DNA of 64,000 nucleotides, taken from NCBI GenBank assembly GCA_964427155.1, contig CAYRSC010000017.1, positions 6,858-70,857 of the forward strand, read 5' to 3'. The DNA is from Desulfothermus sp964427155. GTDB taxonomy: Bacteria > Desulfobacterota > Desulfovibrionia > Desulfovibrionales > Desulfothermaceae. Made by a program: the position numbers and the translations under genes. Positions 8,134-15,595 of this stretch are shown here, in pieces (the first letter of the stretch is position 1; the number at the start of each line of letters is the position of its first letter). A model generated the notes under the pieces. It searched no databases. It was not told the DNA's origin and saw only the letters and a list, made by a program, of their open reading frames with translations.

Positions 8134-9585
8134 TTATCCTCCCATACTTATGGCCGCAATATTAGCTATTTTATAAATCCAAAATGGAAATATACCAAAA
8201 ATAATTACAGGAATTATTGACATTATAATGGCAAATTTACAGGATTTTGGTAAAGATTTATTTAATGTTGCCCTGTTATCTCCAGAATTTATCTTACTAA
8301 ATACCATCTTTCCAATATGATTCATTATAGCAAAGAAAGCTACTACAATAAAAACACATAGGATACACACAATTATATAATGACCTTCTGCCAATGCCGC
8401 CCTTATTATGGAAAATTCACTAAAAAACACCACAAAGGGAGGGGCGCCTGCAATGGCAAGGGCACCAATCAGGAGGACAGAGCCCACAAAGGGGCAGGTC
8501 CTTATAAGCTCTCCAAAGGATTCTATCTCCCTAGAGTGAAATATATATACCAGAGAACCAGCCGCATAAAAACATAGGGACTTGGTAAAGGCGTGCACAA
8601 TCATCTGGAGGATGGCCCCTGTGGTTGCAAGGGTTCCCATGAGTCCAAAACCCACCAGGACAATTCCCATATGTTCCACCGTGGAAAAAGCAAATAGGCG
8701 TTTTAAGTCCCGCACCTGAATTATTAACAAGGCCGCCACTCCCACGGAAAGGAGCCCAAAGGAGACGGGTAGTAGGCCCATATTTATGCCAGGATTCGCC
8801 CTCACAATGGGAAATAGTTTTACTATTACAAATAAAATAGCAGAGGTTTCAATGCCTGAGAGGAGAGCGCATACAGGGGAAGGTGCCTGGCTATGGGCAT
8901 CTGGCAACCAGGTATGCATGGGCACAAACCCCACCTTGGTACCCAGCCCTATAAGAATGAGGAGAAAGGCCACCTTCAGGGGCAAAGGGGGCATAAGGGG
9001 TGCCACCTGTCTTATCCCCTCCCATGTATAATATGTTACTCCCCCTAACCTGGCACTGGAGAACAAAAATAAAAAACCCAGCAGTGCTATACCTGCTCCC
9101 ATGAGGGTAATGACTACATACTTCCAGGCGGCCTCAAGAGAGGTATGGGTATAATTAAAGGCAACCAGCATTACGGAAAAGAGGGTGGTAAACTCCACTG
9201 CTATCCACACTAGATTGGGTTCTTGAAGCACAGGGACCAGCATCATGGAAAAGACAAAGAGATTATAGTTGAGGTAATAGCGCCTTATCTCCCTTAGATG
9301 GTAAGACCTTATATATCCAATGGAAAAGATGGAGGCAGTGAGGTTTACGAAACACACCAACTGGAGTACAATTGCCCCAAAGGGGTCCAGTCCTATCCAT
9401 TGGGAAACAGAGCCTATAAAGTGAATAGGAGAATCTATCACCTTGATTAAAAGAATACTGGAAACCCCAAGGGTGGCCACGGCAGAGAGCACCGTTATAT
9501 ACCTGGTGGACATCCCCCACCTACACAGGGCTGAAAGCACCACAGCGAGCAAGGGTATTGATATCAACATACCTAACAGTATCAT
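8134..9585 (-). CDS. Proton-conducting membrane subunit of Ehr complex (HyfF/NuoN-like)
   Basis: A 483-residue, 14-helix type antiporter-like subunit. It has the TM5 glutamate in WIAVEFTTLFS, the TM7 lysine in GLGTKVGFVPMHTWLPDAHS, and the later helix MIVHAFTKSLCFYAAG, which are the residues used for ion transfer in complex I and group 4 hydrogenases. The TKVGFVPMHTWLPDAH form with SPVCALLSG is characteristic of HyfF/MbhH rather than NuoL. It starts directly at the stop of the HyfE-like gene. The last 200 bases of the gene are markedly AT-rich compared with the middle. Confidence 0.87.
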   Translation of the reverse strand: MILLGMLISIPLLAVVLSALCRWGMSTRYITVLSAVATLGVSSILLIKVIDSPIHFIGSVSQWIGLDPFGAIVLQLVCFVNLTASIFSIGYIRSYHLREIRRYYLNYNLFVFSMMLVPVLQEPNLVWIAVEFTTLFSVMLVAFNYTHTSLEAAWKYVVITLMGAGIALLGFLFLFSSARLGGVTYYTWEGIRQVAPLMPPLPLKVAFLLILIGLGTKVGFVPMHTWLPDAHSQAPSPVCALLSGIETSAILFVIVKLFPIVRANPGINMGLLPVSFGLLSVGVAALLIIQVRDLKRLFAFSTVEHMGIVLVGFGLMGTLATTGAILQMIVHAFTKSLCFYAAGSLVYIFHSREIESFGELIRTCPFVGSVLLIGALAIAGAPPFVVFFSEFSIIRAALAEGHYIIVCILCVFIVVAFFAIMNHIGKMVFSKINSGDNRATLNKSLPKSCKFAIIMSIIPVIIFGIFPFWIYKIANIAAISMGG

Positions 9586-10278
9586 CTAATTGGCCTCCTC
9601 TTTTAACATCTTCAATTCTCCCACAACAGTGGAGCCAGTATATTCATGTATCTTCCTGGTCAATATCCCCACCACAAAGGCCATAATGAGGATATCAAAC
9701 GCCCCTGCCAGCTCGGTTATCAAAGAGAGATTCCACGCCAGGGAGATACCAGCAAAAAATGCCCCGTTTTCCATGGCAAGGATGCCCAGGAGTTGCGGAA
9801 GTGCCTCTCTCCTTACAGTCACAGTATAGGCCCCCAGCAGCAGCCCCGCTATCCCCACAGGTATATTAATATGGGCCAGGGAAGAGGGAGTCAAAAGGGA
9901 TACTATTGGCATGGAAAAAAAGTATGCAATAAGAGAGAGTAGAAGGGATATGAGCATGGAGCTTGGGATAGTTATTACATGGCTTATTTCTCTTCTGGTG
10001 TATATAGCCTTTGGAATGATTCGTAGAAGAATATATGGCAACAAAAATACTTTTGTTATAAGATTTACTAATCCAACTCCTATCAAATGATAGGATCCTA
10101 TTCCAATACCAACTACTATTGCAGAAAGAGCAAGAAATATAGATTCAACTATAAAAAACTTAAAACACATTCCAACTTGACGGGCACCTACAATTCCAAA
10201 CGCACAAACAATAAATAATGCTGCACTCAATGCATCCAGATTTACCATAATAGGAGATATAGTAAAATGATGTAACAT
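9586..10278 (-). CDS. Membrane subunit of Ehr complex (HyfE-like, NuoK-related)
   Basis: A 230-residue, strongly hydrophobic protein with about seven membrane segments, longer than NuoK (about 100 residues) and matching the extended HyfE form. The C-terminal third contains the NuoK-like core: a glutamate in AMENGAFFAG and another in ITELAGAFDILIMAFVVGIL, the buried acidic residues of the K subunit. The start has a GGAGG site. It sits between the HyfC-like and HyfF-like genes, the usual position. The 5' third is AT-rich. Confidence 0.85.
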   Translation of the reverse strand: MLHHFTISPIMVNLDALSAALFIVCAFGIVGARQVGMCFKFFIVESIFLALSAIVVGIGIGSYHLIGVGLVNLITKVFLLPYILLRIIPKAIYTRREISHVITIPSSMLISLLLSLIAYFFSMPIVSLLTPSSLAHINIPVGIAGLLLGAYTVTVRREALPQLLGILAMENGAFFAGISLAWNLSLITELAGAFDILIMAFVVGILTRKIHEYTGSTVVGELKMLKEEAN

Positions 10279-10295
10279 AAATTACCTCCTTTTAT

Positions 10296-11246
10296 CTAAT
10301 GACTAAATGCACTACTCATCATGGCAATCACAGAGATAATAAAGGCTGCACTCATAAATTCGCTGATCCTATATAGACGAAGTTTTGCAAGAGAAGATTC
10401 AATAACAGCTATCACCAACACAAACAAAAGGATCTTTAAAAAAATTAAGGGAATAGCCATGAGCACATCTCCCCAGGCAGGGGAGGATGCCAGTCCCCAC
10501 GGAGATACAAGCACATTCAGGAAGATACACATGAGCACAAAAAATTTCATATACCCTCCCCACTTCATCATAGCCGCAGACCTTCCCGAAAACTCCAGAG
10601 ATTTGGATTCCTCAATCATGGCCAGTTCAAAGTGACCTGCGGGATTATCCACTGGCAAACGTCCCTTTTCTGCCAAAATCAACATTAAAAATGCTATAAG
10701 GATAAGGACATGGGATGGTTCAAAAAAATTGCTTATGGGACTTATCCATCTTTGTTGAACAATAAATGGAATAGTGGAATCTGCTACATAAGAGACAGTA
10801 AAAAATACAATTATAAATATGGGTTCAGCCAGAAACCCCACCATCCTGCTCCTGCTGGCACCCATTGCCCCATAGGGATTAGAGGCATCCACTGCGGCAA
10901 GGGATGCAAAAAAACCTGCAAGTGCCAGGATAAATCCTCCTCCCACCATATCTCCCATAAATGCCCAGAAGAGGGGATAGGAGGTTAGAACAGGTATAAG
11001 GAGTGTCACAAAGATAGGGGCCATAAATACCAGATAAGGGGTCACCCTAAATATCCAGGTGGCATCCTCAGATACCACCTCATCCTTGGAAAATAGCTTC
11101 CAGATATCCCTATAGGGCTGGAAGATAGAGGGCCCCTTTTTGAACTGAAGCCTCTCCTCCACTTTATTCAGGATGCCCACACATAGAGGGGAGAGGAACA
11201 TAACCACCCCCACCTGCACCAGGTTAAAGAGAAGATATTTTATCAT
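10296..11246 (-). CDS. NuoH/HyfC-like membrane anchor subunit of Ehr complex
   Basis: A 316-residue membrane protein, first gene of the Ehr operon. The ATG at 11246 follows AGGAGG by 6 bases; a TTG 15 bases further up is less likely. It has eight or so hydrophobic helices. The conserved cytoplasmic loop KGRLPVDNPAGHFELAMIEE, followed by KSLEFSGR, is the acidic loop by which NuoH/HyfC subunits contact the peripheral arm near the quinone or [NiFe] site. An early loop (KKGPSIFQPYRDIWKLFSKD) is also typical. Loss of the [NiFe] cysteines in the large subunit makes this anchor the best candidate for lining a quinone-type cavity, by analogy with complex I. Confidence 0.87.
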   Translation of the reverse strand: MIKYLLFNLVQVGVVMFLSPLCVGILNKVEERLQFKKGPSIFQPYRDIWKLFSKDEVVSEDATWIFRVTPYLVFMAPIFVTLLIPVLTSYPLFWAFMGDMVGGGFILALAGFFASLAAVDASNPYGAMGASRSRMVGFLAEPIFIIVFFTVSYVADSTIPFIVQQRWISPISNFFEPSHVLILIAFLMLILAEKGRLPVDNPAGHFELAMIEESKSLEFSGRSAAMMKWGGYMKFFVLMCIFLNVLVSPWGLASSPAWGDVLMAIPLIFLKILLFVLVIAVIESSLAKLRLYRISEFMSAAFIISVIAMMSSAFSH

Positions 11247-11290
11247 AGGGTTCCTCCTCAAAGCTCCTCTTTAAAGACTGGACAAAACTT

Positions 11291-11341
11291 CCCTAATTTT
11301 TCCCAATAACCACACCTCGTAAGAGGGACCTAAAATTAGGG
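11291..11341. repeat. Inverted repeat in the leader of the Ehr operon
   Basis: CCCTAATTTT (11291-11300) and AAAATTAGGG (11332-11341) are perfect inverse complements, 31 bases apart. They lie 45-95 bases upstream of the Ehr operon start. They could form an mRNA stem or serve as paired binding sites. No T-run follows on the minus strand, so it does not look like a simple terminator. Confidence 0.4.
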
Positions 11342-11348
11342 AGAGAAT

Positions 11349-11588
11349 TTAAAGAAAAGAAGGGGGGATAGGATAGAAAAAACACTGGGGCACATGATGG
11401 AGTCCTCCTTGTTCGTCAATAGTTATGAAAAACATCCCAGGAGTCATCAGCCCAGGGGCAGTTATGGGGGACTCCATCCCGCATTGAGGGGAAAGTACTA
11501 TATGCTCTTTCTCCACGATGTCAAGGGGTGCCCTCCCTGCCCTTTCAGGCACCAGTTGAGATTTTACCACTTTATCGCTTGTCAACAT
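11349..11588 (-). CDS. Possible small protein upstream of the Ehr operon
   Basis: An open frame of 79 codons, the best candidate in the 398-base gap between the Ehr operon and the divergent aminotransferase. It begins MLTSDKVVKSQLVPERAG and contains two Cys (SPQCGM and VPQCFF), one His and no membrane segment. The ribosome site AGAAGG lies only 2 bases from the ATG, which is tight. Its start overlaps the promoter proposed for the plus-strand aminotransferase. I do not recognise it. The composition is more protein-like than neighbouring shadow frames, but it may be spurious. Confidence 0.35.
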   Translation of the reverse strand: MLTSDKVVKSQLVPERAGRAPLDIVEKEHIVLSPQCGMESPITAPGLMTPGMFFITIDEQGGLHHVPQCFFYPIPPSFL

Positions 11589-11616
11589 GGCCTTCTAAGT
11601 GTATCAAGTCTTGATA
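11579..11616 (+). promoter_or_regulatory. Promoter and palindromic operator of the aminotransferase gene
   Basis: TTGTCA (11579-11584), a 17-base spacer and TATCAA (11602-11607) make a reasonable sigma70-type promoter. The -10 box forms half of a perfect 15-base palindrome, TATCAAG-T-CTTGATA (11602-11616). A repressor bound there would block initiation directly. The start codon is at 11645. Confidence 0.5.
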
Positions 11617-11644
11617 GACCAAATAAAAAATAAGGGGTGGAGAT

Positions 11645-12826
11645 ATGCTATTAAATCAACAAATTCACGGATTTTTAGAAAGAAGCTCATGGATAAGAAA
11701 GATGTTTGAAGCGGGAATGGAACTCAAAAAGAGATATGGGGAAGATAATGTCTTTGACCTTAGCCTTGGCAATCCTGACCTGCCTCCCCCTCCGAGCGTT
11801 CAAAAGGCCCTGGAAGAAATAACCAAAGAGGCAGGCTCTCCCTATGTATTTGGATATATGCCCAATGCAGGGGTCCCCTCTACCCGTGAAAAGCTCTCAA
11901 GATATATATCTCGGGAGCAGGGGGTGGAGGTGGCTTCCTCTCATGTGATGATAACCTGTGGGGCCGCAGGGGCACTAAACTGTCTCTTCAGATGTATATT
12001 GGAGAAGGGGGATAAGGTGGTCTGCATTGCCCCCTACTTTGTAGAATATGCCTTTTATCTGTCCAACCATGGAGGAGAGCCCCTTGTGGTGCAATCCAGA
12101 GAGGACTTTTCTCTGGATATAGATGCCATAAAAAACTCACTTGAACCCTCCGTGAGGGCGGTGATTATAAACTCTCCCAACAATCCCACTGGCCAGGTAT
12201 ATACCGCCGAGGAACTCAGGGCACTAGGGGAAGTAATGGAGGAATTTTCCAAGGCCACTGGGAGAAGATTATTTCTCATCTCAGACGAGCCTTACAGGTT
12301 TCTCTCCTATGATGGGATAGAGATTCCATCTGTATTTGATTGCTATAAGGATAGTATTGTGGTGAGTTCCTTTTCCAAAAACATCTCTTTGGCAGGGGAG
12401 AGGATTGGATATGTGGCCCTAAATCCCCAGATGGAGGGGGCAGAAGAACTCATGAATGGGCTCATATTTGCCAACAGGATACTGGGATATGTAAATGCCC
12501 CTATTATTGGACAAAAGATCCTGGAAAGGGTGCTGGGGGACCAGGTGGATGTAAGTGTATATGAAAGGCGCAGGGAGATAATGGCCCAGGTCCTCAAAGA
12601 TGCAGGTTATAGCTTTATCATGCCAAAAGGGGGCTTCTATTTCTTCCCCCGCTCTCCCATCAGGGATGAGATAAAGTTTATTCGCATATTACAGGAAGAG
12701 AGGATACTGGCAGTACCAGGATCAGGGTTTGGAAGGGCCTCTCACTTTAGACTCTGTTTTAGTGTCCCAGAAAAGGTAATAGAAGGTTCTGCCCGGGGAT
12801 TCAAGAGGGCAATGGAGCGCATATGA
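11645..12826 (+). CDS. Pyridoxal-phosphate-dependent class I/II aminotransferase
   Basis: A 393-residue fold-type I aminotransferase of the aspartate aminotransferase superfamily. The PLP lysine is in SSFSKNISLAGERIGYVA, a cofactor-binding aspartate/tyrosine region is in ISDEPYRFL, the Asn of NSPNNPTG is present, and the substrate-carboxylate Arg is in HFRLCFS. The opening (LSLGNPDLPPPPSV) is typical of the subgroup annotated as aspartate/alanine-type aminotransferases with broad substrates. The exact amino acid substrate cannot be read from the sequence. The gene stands alone between the divergent Ehr operon and ffh, and has its own promoter with an operator-like palindrome. It ends 108 bases before ffh. 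Confidence 0.85.
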   Translation: MLLNQQIHGFLERSSWIRKMFEAGMELKKRYGEDNVFDLSLGNPDLPPPPSVQKALEEITKEAGSPYVFGYMPNAGVPSTREKLSRYISREQGVEVASSHVMITCGAAGALNCLFRCILEKGDKVVCIAPYFVEYAFYLSNHGGEPLVVQSREDFSLDIDAIKNSLEPSVRAVIINSPNNPTGQVYTAEELRALGEVMEEFSKATGRRLFLISDEPYRFLSYDGIEIPSVFDCYKDSIVVSSFSKNISLAGERIGYVALNPQMEGAEELMNGLIFANRILGYVNAPIIGQKILERVLGDQVDVSVYERRREIMAQVLKDAGYSFIMPKGGFYFFPRSPIRDEIKFIRILQEERILAVPGSGFGRASHFRLCFSVPEKVIEGSARGFKRAMERI

Positions 12827-12841
12827 GCCTTATATTGTAAA

Positions 12842-12870
12842 TTGACTTAAGTAACCTTTTGGTTTAAAGA
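12842..12870 (+). promoter_or_regulatory. Sigma70-like promoter for ffh
   Basis: TTGACT (12842-12847), a 17-base spacer and TAAAGA (12865-12870). The leader then contains a small hairpin, ATCCCC-TTGACA-GGGGAT (12874-12891), about 45 bases before the ffh start. Confidence 0.55.
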
Positions 12871-12934
12871 GGCATCCCCTTGACAGGGGATTTATCACAG
12901 AACCACGTGAGAGCATTTACAGGATCCTAGAGAA

Positions 12935-14383
12935 ATGTTTGATAATCTATCGGAAAGACTTGATGGAATATTTAAGAAGCTAAAGGGCCAGGGAAGATTA
13001 GACGAAAACAACATCCAGGAGGGTCTTAGAGAGGTACGTCTGGCCCTGTTGGAGGCAGACGTCAATTATCGGGTGGTTAAGGATTTCATATCCAGGGTAA
13101 AGGAGAGGGCCCTGGGACAGGAGGTCCTAAGGAGTCTCACCCCTGGACAGCAGGTGGTAAAGATAGTCCACGAGGAACTTATAACCCTCCTGGGAGGAGA
13201 AAGCACACCCTTAAATCTGAAAGATATCCCAGCAATTATAATGCTGGTTGGACTCCAGGGCTCAGGGAAAACCACCACTGCCGCAAAGCTTGCACTTTAT
13301 CTAAAGGGTCAAAAAAAGAAGGCCTACCTTGTTCCCGCAGACACCTATCGCCCCGCTGCAATAGAGCAACTCCAAAAACTGGCCTCAGAGATAGAGGTGG
13401 AGTGCTTCCCCTCTAAGGCAAGCATGGACCCTGTGGAGATCGCAGAAAAGGCCCTATCTCATGCCCGTTCTAATCTCCTGGATGTGGTAATCATTGACAC
13501 TGCAGGCCGACTCCATATTGATGAACCCCTTATGGAAGAACTTGTAAGGATAAAGGAGAGGGTCCAACCCTCAGAGATACTCCTTGTGGCAGATGCCATG
13601 ACGGGCCAAGATGCGGTGAATATAGCGGAAAGTTTTAACAATCGTCTGGACCTCACTGGGGTGATACTCACCAAGCTGGAAGGAGATGCCCGTGGAGGGG
13701 CGGCCCTTTCTATCTGCTCCATAATAAAAAGGCCCATCAAGTTTGTGGGGGTAGGAGAAAAGCTCAAGGACCTTGAGGTGTTTCATCCAGACAGGGTGGC
13801 CTCCCGGATCCTTGGAATGGGGGATATCCTCACCCTCATAGAAAAGGCCCAGAGCACCTTTGATGAAGAGGAGGCGGAAAGACTTGAGGAAAAACTCCTC
13901 AAGGCAGAGTTTGACCTAGAAGACTTCAGGAATCAACTGAGAAAGATAAAAAGATTGGGCTCATTGGAAGGCCTCTTAAAACTCATTCCTGGAATGGGTA
14001 AGCTTCGGGATCAGCTCAAAAATGCCCAGATGCCAGAAAAGGAGTTGATAAGGACCGAGGCCATAATCAATTCCATGACCCCACAAGAGCGAAAAAATCC
14101 CAAGATAATAAACCAGAGTAGAAAGGAGAGGATAGCCAGGGGAAGTGGAACTACTGTGGCAGAGGTAAATCAGCTCCTGAAGAATTTCAATCAGATGAAG
14201 AAAATGTTCAAAAAACTCTCAGGCAAGTCCAAAAAAAGGACAATGGGCCTGGGAGATGGCATGACTTCTCCCTTTGGCATGGGAGCAGAACCAAGTCCCC
14301 TCCCCAAGAGTACATTTACAAAGAAAAAAAAGGTCAGAAAAAAGAAAAAGCGTCAGAAGAAAAAGGGAAAAAAAAGGAGATAG
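12935..14383 (+). CDS. ffh: Signal recognition particle GTPase Ffh
   Basis: The protein core of the signal recognition particle, which binds signal sequences of nascent inner-membrane proteins together with 4.5S RNA and delivers ribosomes to FtsY. The N domain is at about 1-90. The G domain has GLQGSGKTTTAAKLA, the DTYRPAA motif, DTAGR and TKLEGDARGG. The M domain, from about residue 325, has the signal-binding GMG loop and ERIARGSG RNA-binding region. Length (482) is slightly above the usual 450 because of a strongly basic, lysine-rich tail of about 25 residues (from STFTKKKKV on). The gene begins a conserved translation-linked cluster with rpsP, khpA, rimM and trmD. Confidence 0.97.
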   Translation: MFDNLSERLDGIFKKLKGQGRLDENNIQEGLREVRLALLEADVNYRVVKDFISRVKERALGQEVLRSLTPGQQVVKIVHEELITLLGGESTPLNLKDIPAIIMLVGLQGSGKTTTAAKLALYLKGQKKKAYLVPADTYRPAAIEQLQKLASEIEVECFPSKASMDPVEIAEKALSHARSNLLDVVIIDTAGRLHIDEPLMEELVRIKERVQPSEILLVADAMTGQDAVNIAESFNNRLDLTGVILTKLEGDARGGAALSICSIIKRPIKFVGVGEKLKDLEVFHPDRVASRILGMGDILTLIEKAQSTFDEEEAERLEEKLLKAEFDLEDFRNQLRKIKRLGSLEGLLKLIPGMGKLRDQLKNAQMPEKELIRTEAIINSMTPQERKNPKIINQSRKERIARGSGTTVAEVNQLLKNFNQMKKMFKKLSGKSKKRTMGLGDGMTSPFGMGAEPSPLPKSTFTKKKKVRKKKKRQKKKGKKRR

Positions 14384-14407
14384 TCATCTAGGAGAGGAAA
14401 CTTTGTG

Positions 14408-14436
14408 TTGCGTTTTTCAGTCAAAATTGCTATAGA
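14408..14436 (+). promoter_or_regulatory. Possible promoter before rpsP
   Basis: TTGCGT (14408-14413), a 17-base spacer and TATAGA (14431-14436) lie in the 85-base gap between ffh and rpsP. The -10 box is good and the -35 is moderate. It would allow rpsP-khpA-rimM-trmD to be transcribed apart from ffh. Confidence 0.4.
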
Positions 14437-14468
14437 AAAAATTCATTTTTTTTGGGGGTGATAAGAAT

Positions 14469-14720
14469 ATGGCAGTGAGAATCAGACTTACGAGAATGGG
14501 TTCTAAGAAGAGACCTTTTTATAGGGTAGTGGCAATTGATAGTCAAAGAAAACGAGAGGGAAGGGCGCTGGATTATATGGGATACTATAATCCCATGGTG
14601 GATCCAGCAGAGATTAAAATAGACCTAGAGAAGGTAAAGTACTGGATGGACAAGGGGGCCGAACCCACAGAGACAGTGGCATCTCTTTTGAAGAAGGTGG
14701 GATATAAGTTCCAAAAATAA
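14469..14720 (+). CDS. rpsP: 30S ribosomal protein S16
   Basis: An 83-residue ribosomal protein of the small subunit. The opening MAVRIRLTRMGSKKRPFYRV and the following VAIDSQRKREGRALDYMGYY are diagnostic of S16. Length is normal. A GGGGGTGAT ribosome site precedes the ATG. It lies in the classic ffh-rpsP-rimM-trmD order. Confidence 0.97.
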   Translation: MAVRIRLTRMGSKKRPFYRVVAIDSQRKREGRALDYMGYYNPMVDPAEIKIDLEKVKYWMDKGAEPTETVASLLKKVGYKFQK

Positions 14721-14801
14721 TTTTGGATTTCTGGGCAAGGTGATTTTTTTGTAAGGATTTATTTCTATGTTAAAAATCAGTAGTAGACGTGGAGGTACGC
14801 T

Positions 14802-15035
14802 ATGTTCAAAGAATTAGTTGAGTACATTGCAAAGGCTTTGGTGGACAACCCTGATGCAGTACAGGTTACAGAGATTGAAGGAGAGCAGACCTCTGTAATT
14901 GAACTTCGTGTGGCCAAGGAGGATCTGGGAAAGGTGATTGGAAGACAGGGCCGCACAGCAAGGGCAATCAGGACAATCCTTGGAGCGGTATCCACAAAGG
15001 TACAAAAGAGAGTAGTTCTGGAAATCCTGGAATAA
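14802..15035 (+). CDS. khpA: KH-domain RNA-binding protein KhpA
   Basis: A 77-residue single KH-domain protein (also called YlqC) that binds structured RNAs and in other bacteria pairs with KhpB/Jag. The KH signature GKVIGRQGRTARAIRTIL is at about residues 47-64, with acidic and hydrophobic strands before it. It sits between rpsP and rimM, its conserved position, with a GGAGG ribosome site, and ends 2 bases before rimM. A role in ribosome maturation is inferred from context. Confidence 0.93.
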   Translation: MFKELVEYIAKALVDNPDAVQVTEIEGEQTSVIELRVAKEDLGKVIGRQGRTARAIRTILGAVSTKVQKRVVLEILE

Positions 15036-15037
15036 CG

Positions 15038-15592
15038 ATGGCAAAAAATACCAGATCCAGGTTCTTGGTTCTGGGGAAAGTACGAAAACCACATGGCTTA
15101 AAAGGGGACCTCAGTGTGGTAAGTTATGCTGAGTCCCCTTTAATTTTTAAAAGGGTTAGGAGGATATTTCTGGAATTGGAAGATTCCCCTCCAATTCCAT
15201 TTGAGATAATAAGATACAGGGAACATGGTAAATATATATTGCTGAGGCTGAGAAATATCCTTACTAGAGACGAGGCTGAATCTTGGAGGGGAGCAGAGGT
15301 ATTGATATTGAGAACAGATATCCCTGTGGAAGAAGGGGAGGTCTTTTTTGTGGACCTTATTGGATGTCGCGTATATCTTCCAGATGGGATAGAGGTTGGG
15401 AAGATAAAGGAAGTAAAGAAATATCCGCAGGAGATATGGGAAATTGAGGATAAAGAGGGACATGAGATCCTCTTTCCTGCTGAAGATGAATTTGTGGAAA
15501 GACTGGACGTGGAGGAAGGGGAGGTGGTTATAGCCCCTCCCCCAGGTCTTTTAGAGATATATGGATTTTCTCCTTCAAACAAGTCCTTTTAG
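15038..15592 (+). CDS. rimM: Ribosome maturation factor RimM
   Basis: A 184-residue factor that assists 30S head assembly by binding ribosomal protein S19. The N-terminal barrel has LGKVRKPHGLKGDLSV (residues 12-27), which matches the RimM signature, and the C-terminal PRC-barrel domain starts near EEGEVFFVDLIGC. Its length is within the family range. It is 2 bases after khpA and 3 bases before trmD, so the three are translationally linked. Confidence 0.95.
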   Translation: MAKNTRSRFLVLGKVRKPHGLKGDLSVVSYAESPLIFKRVRRIFLELEDSPPIPFEIIRYREHGKYILLRLRNILTRDEAESWRGAEVLILRTDIPVEEGEVFFVDLIGCRVYLPDGIEVGKIKEVKKYPQEIWEIEDKEGHEILFPAEDEFVERLDVEEGEVVIAPPPGLLEIYGFSPSNKSF

Positions 15593-15595
15593 GTT

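Noticed and set aside
14308..14383. Lysine-rich tail of Ffh as a frameshift or a separate gene
   Set aside because: It is continuous with the M domain, ends at a normal stop, and basic C-terminal tails are common in Ffh.
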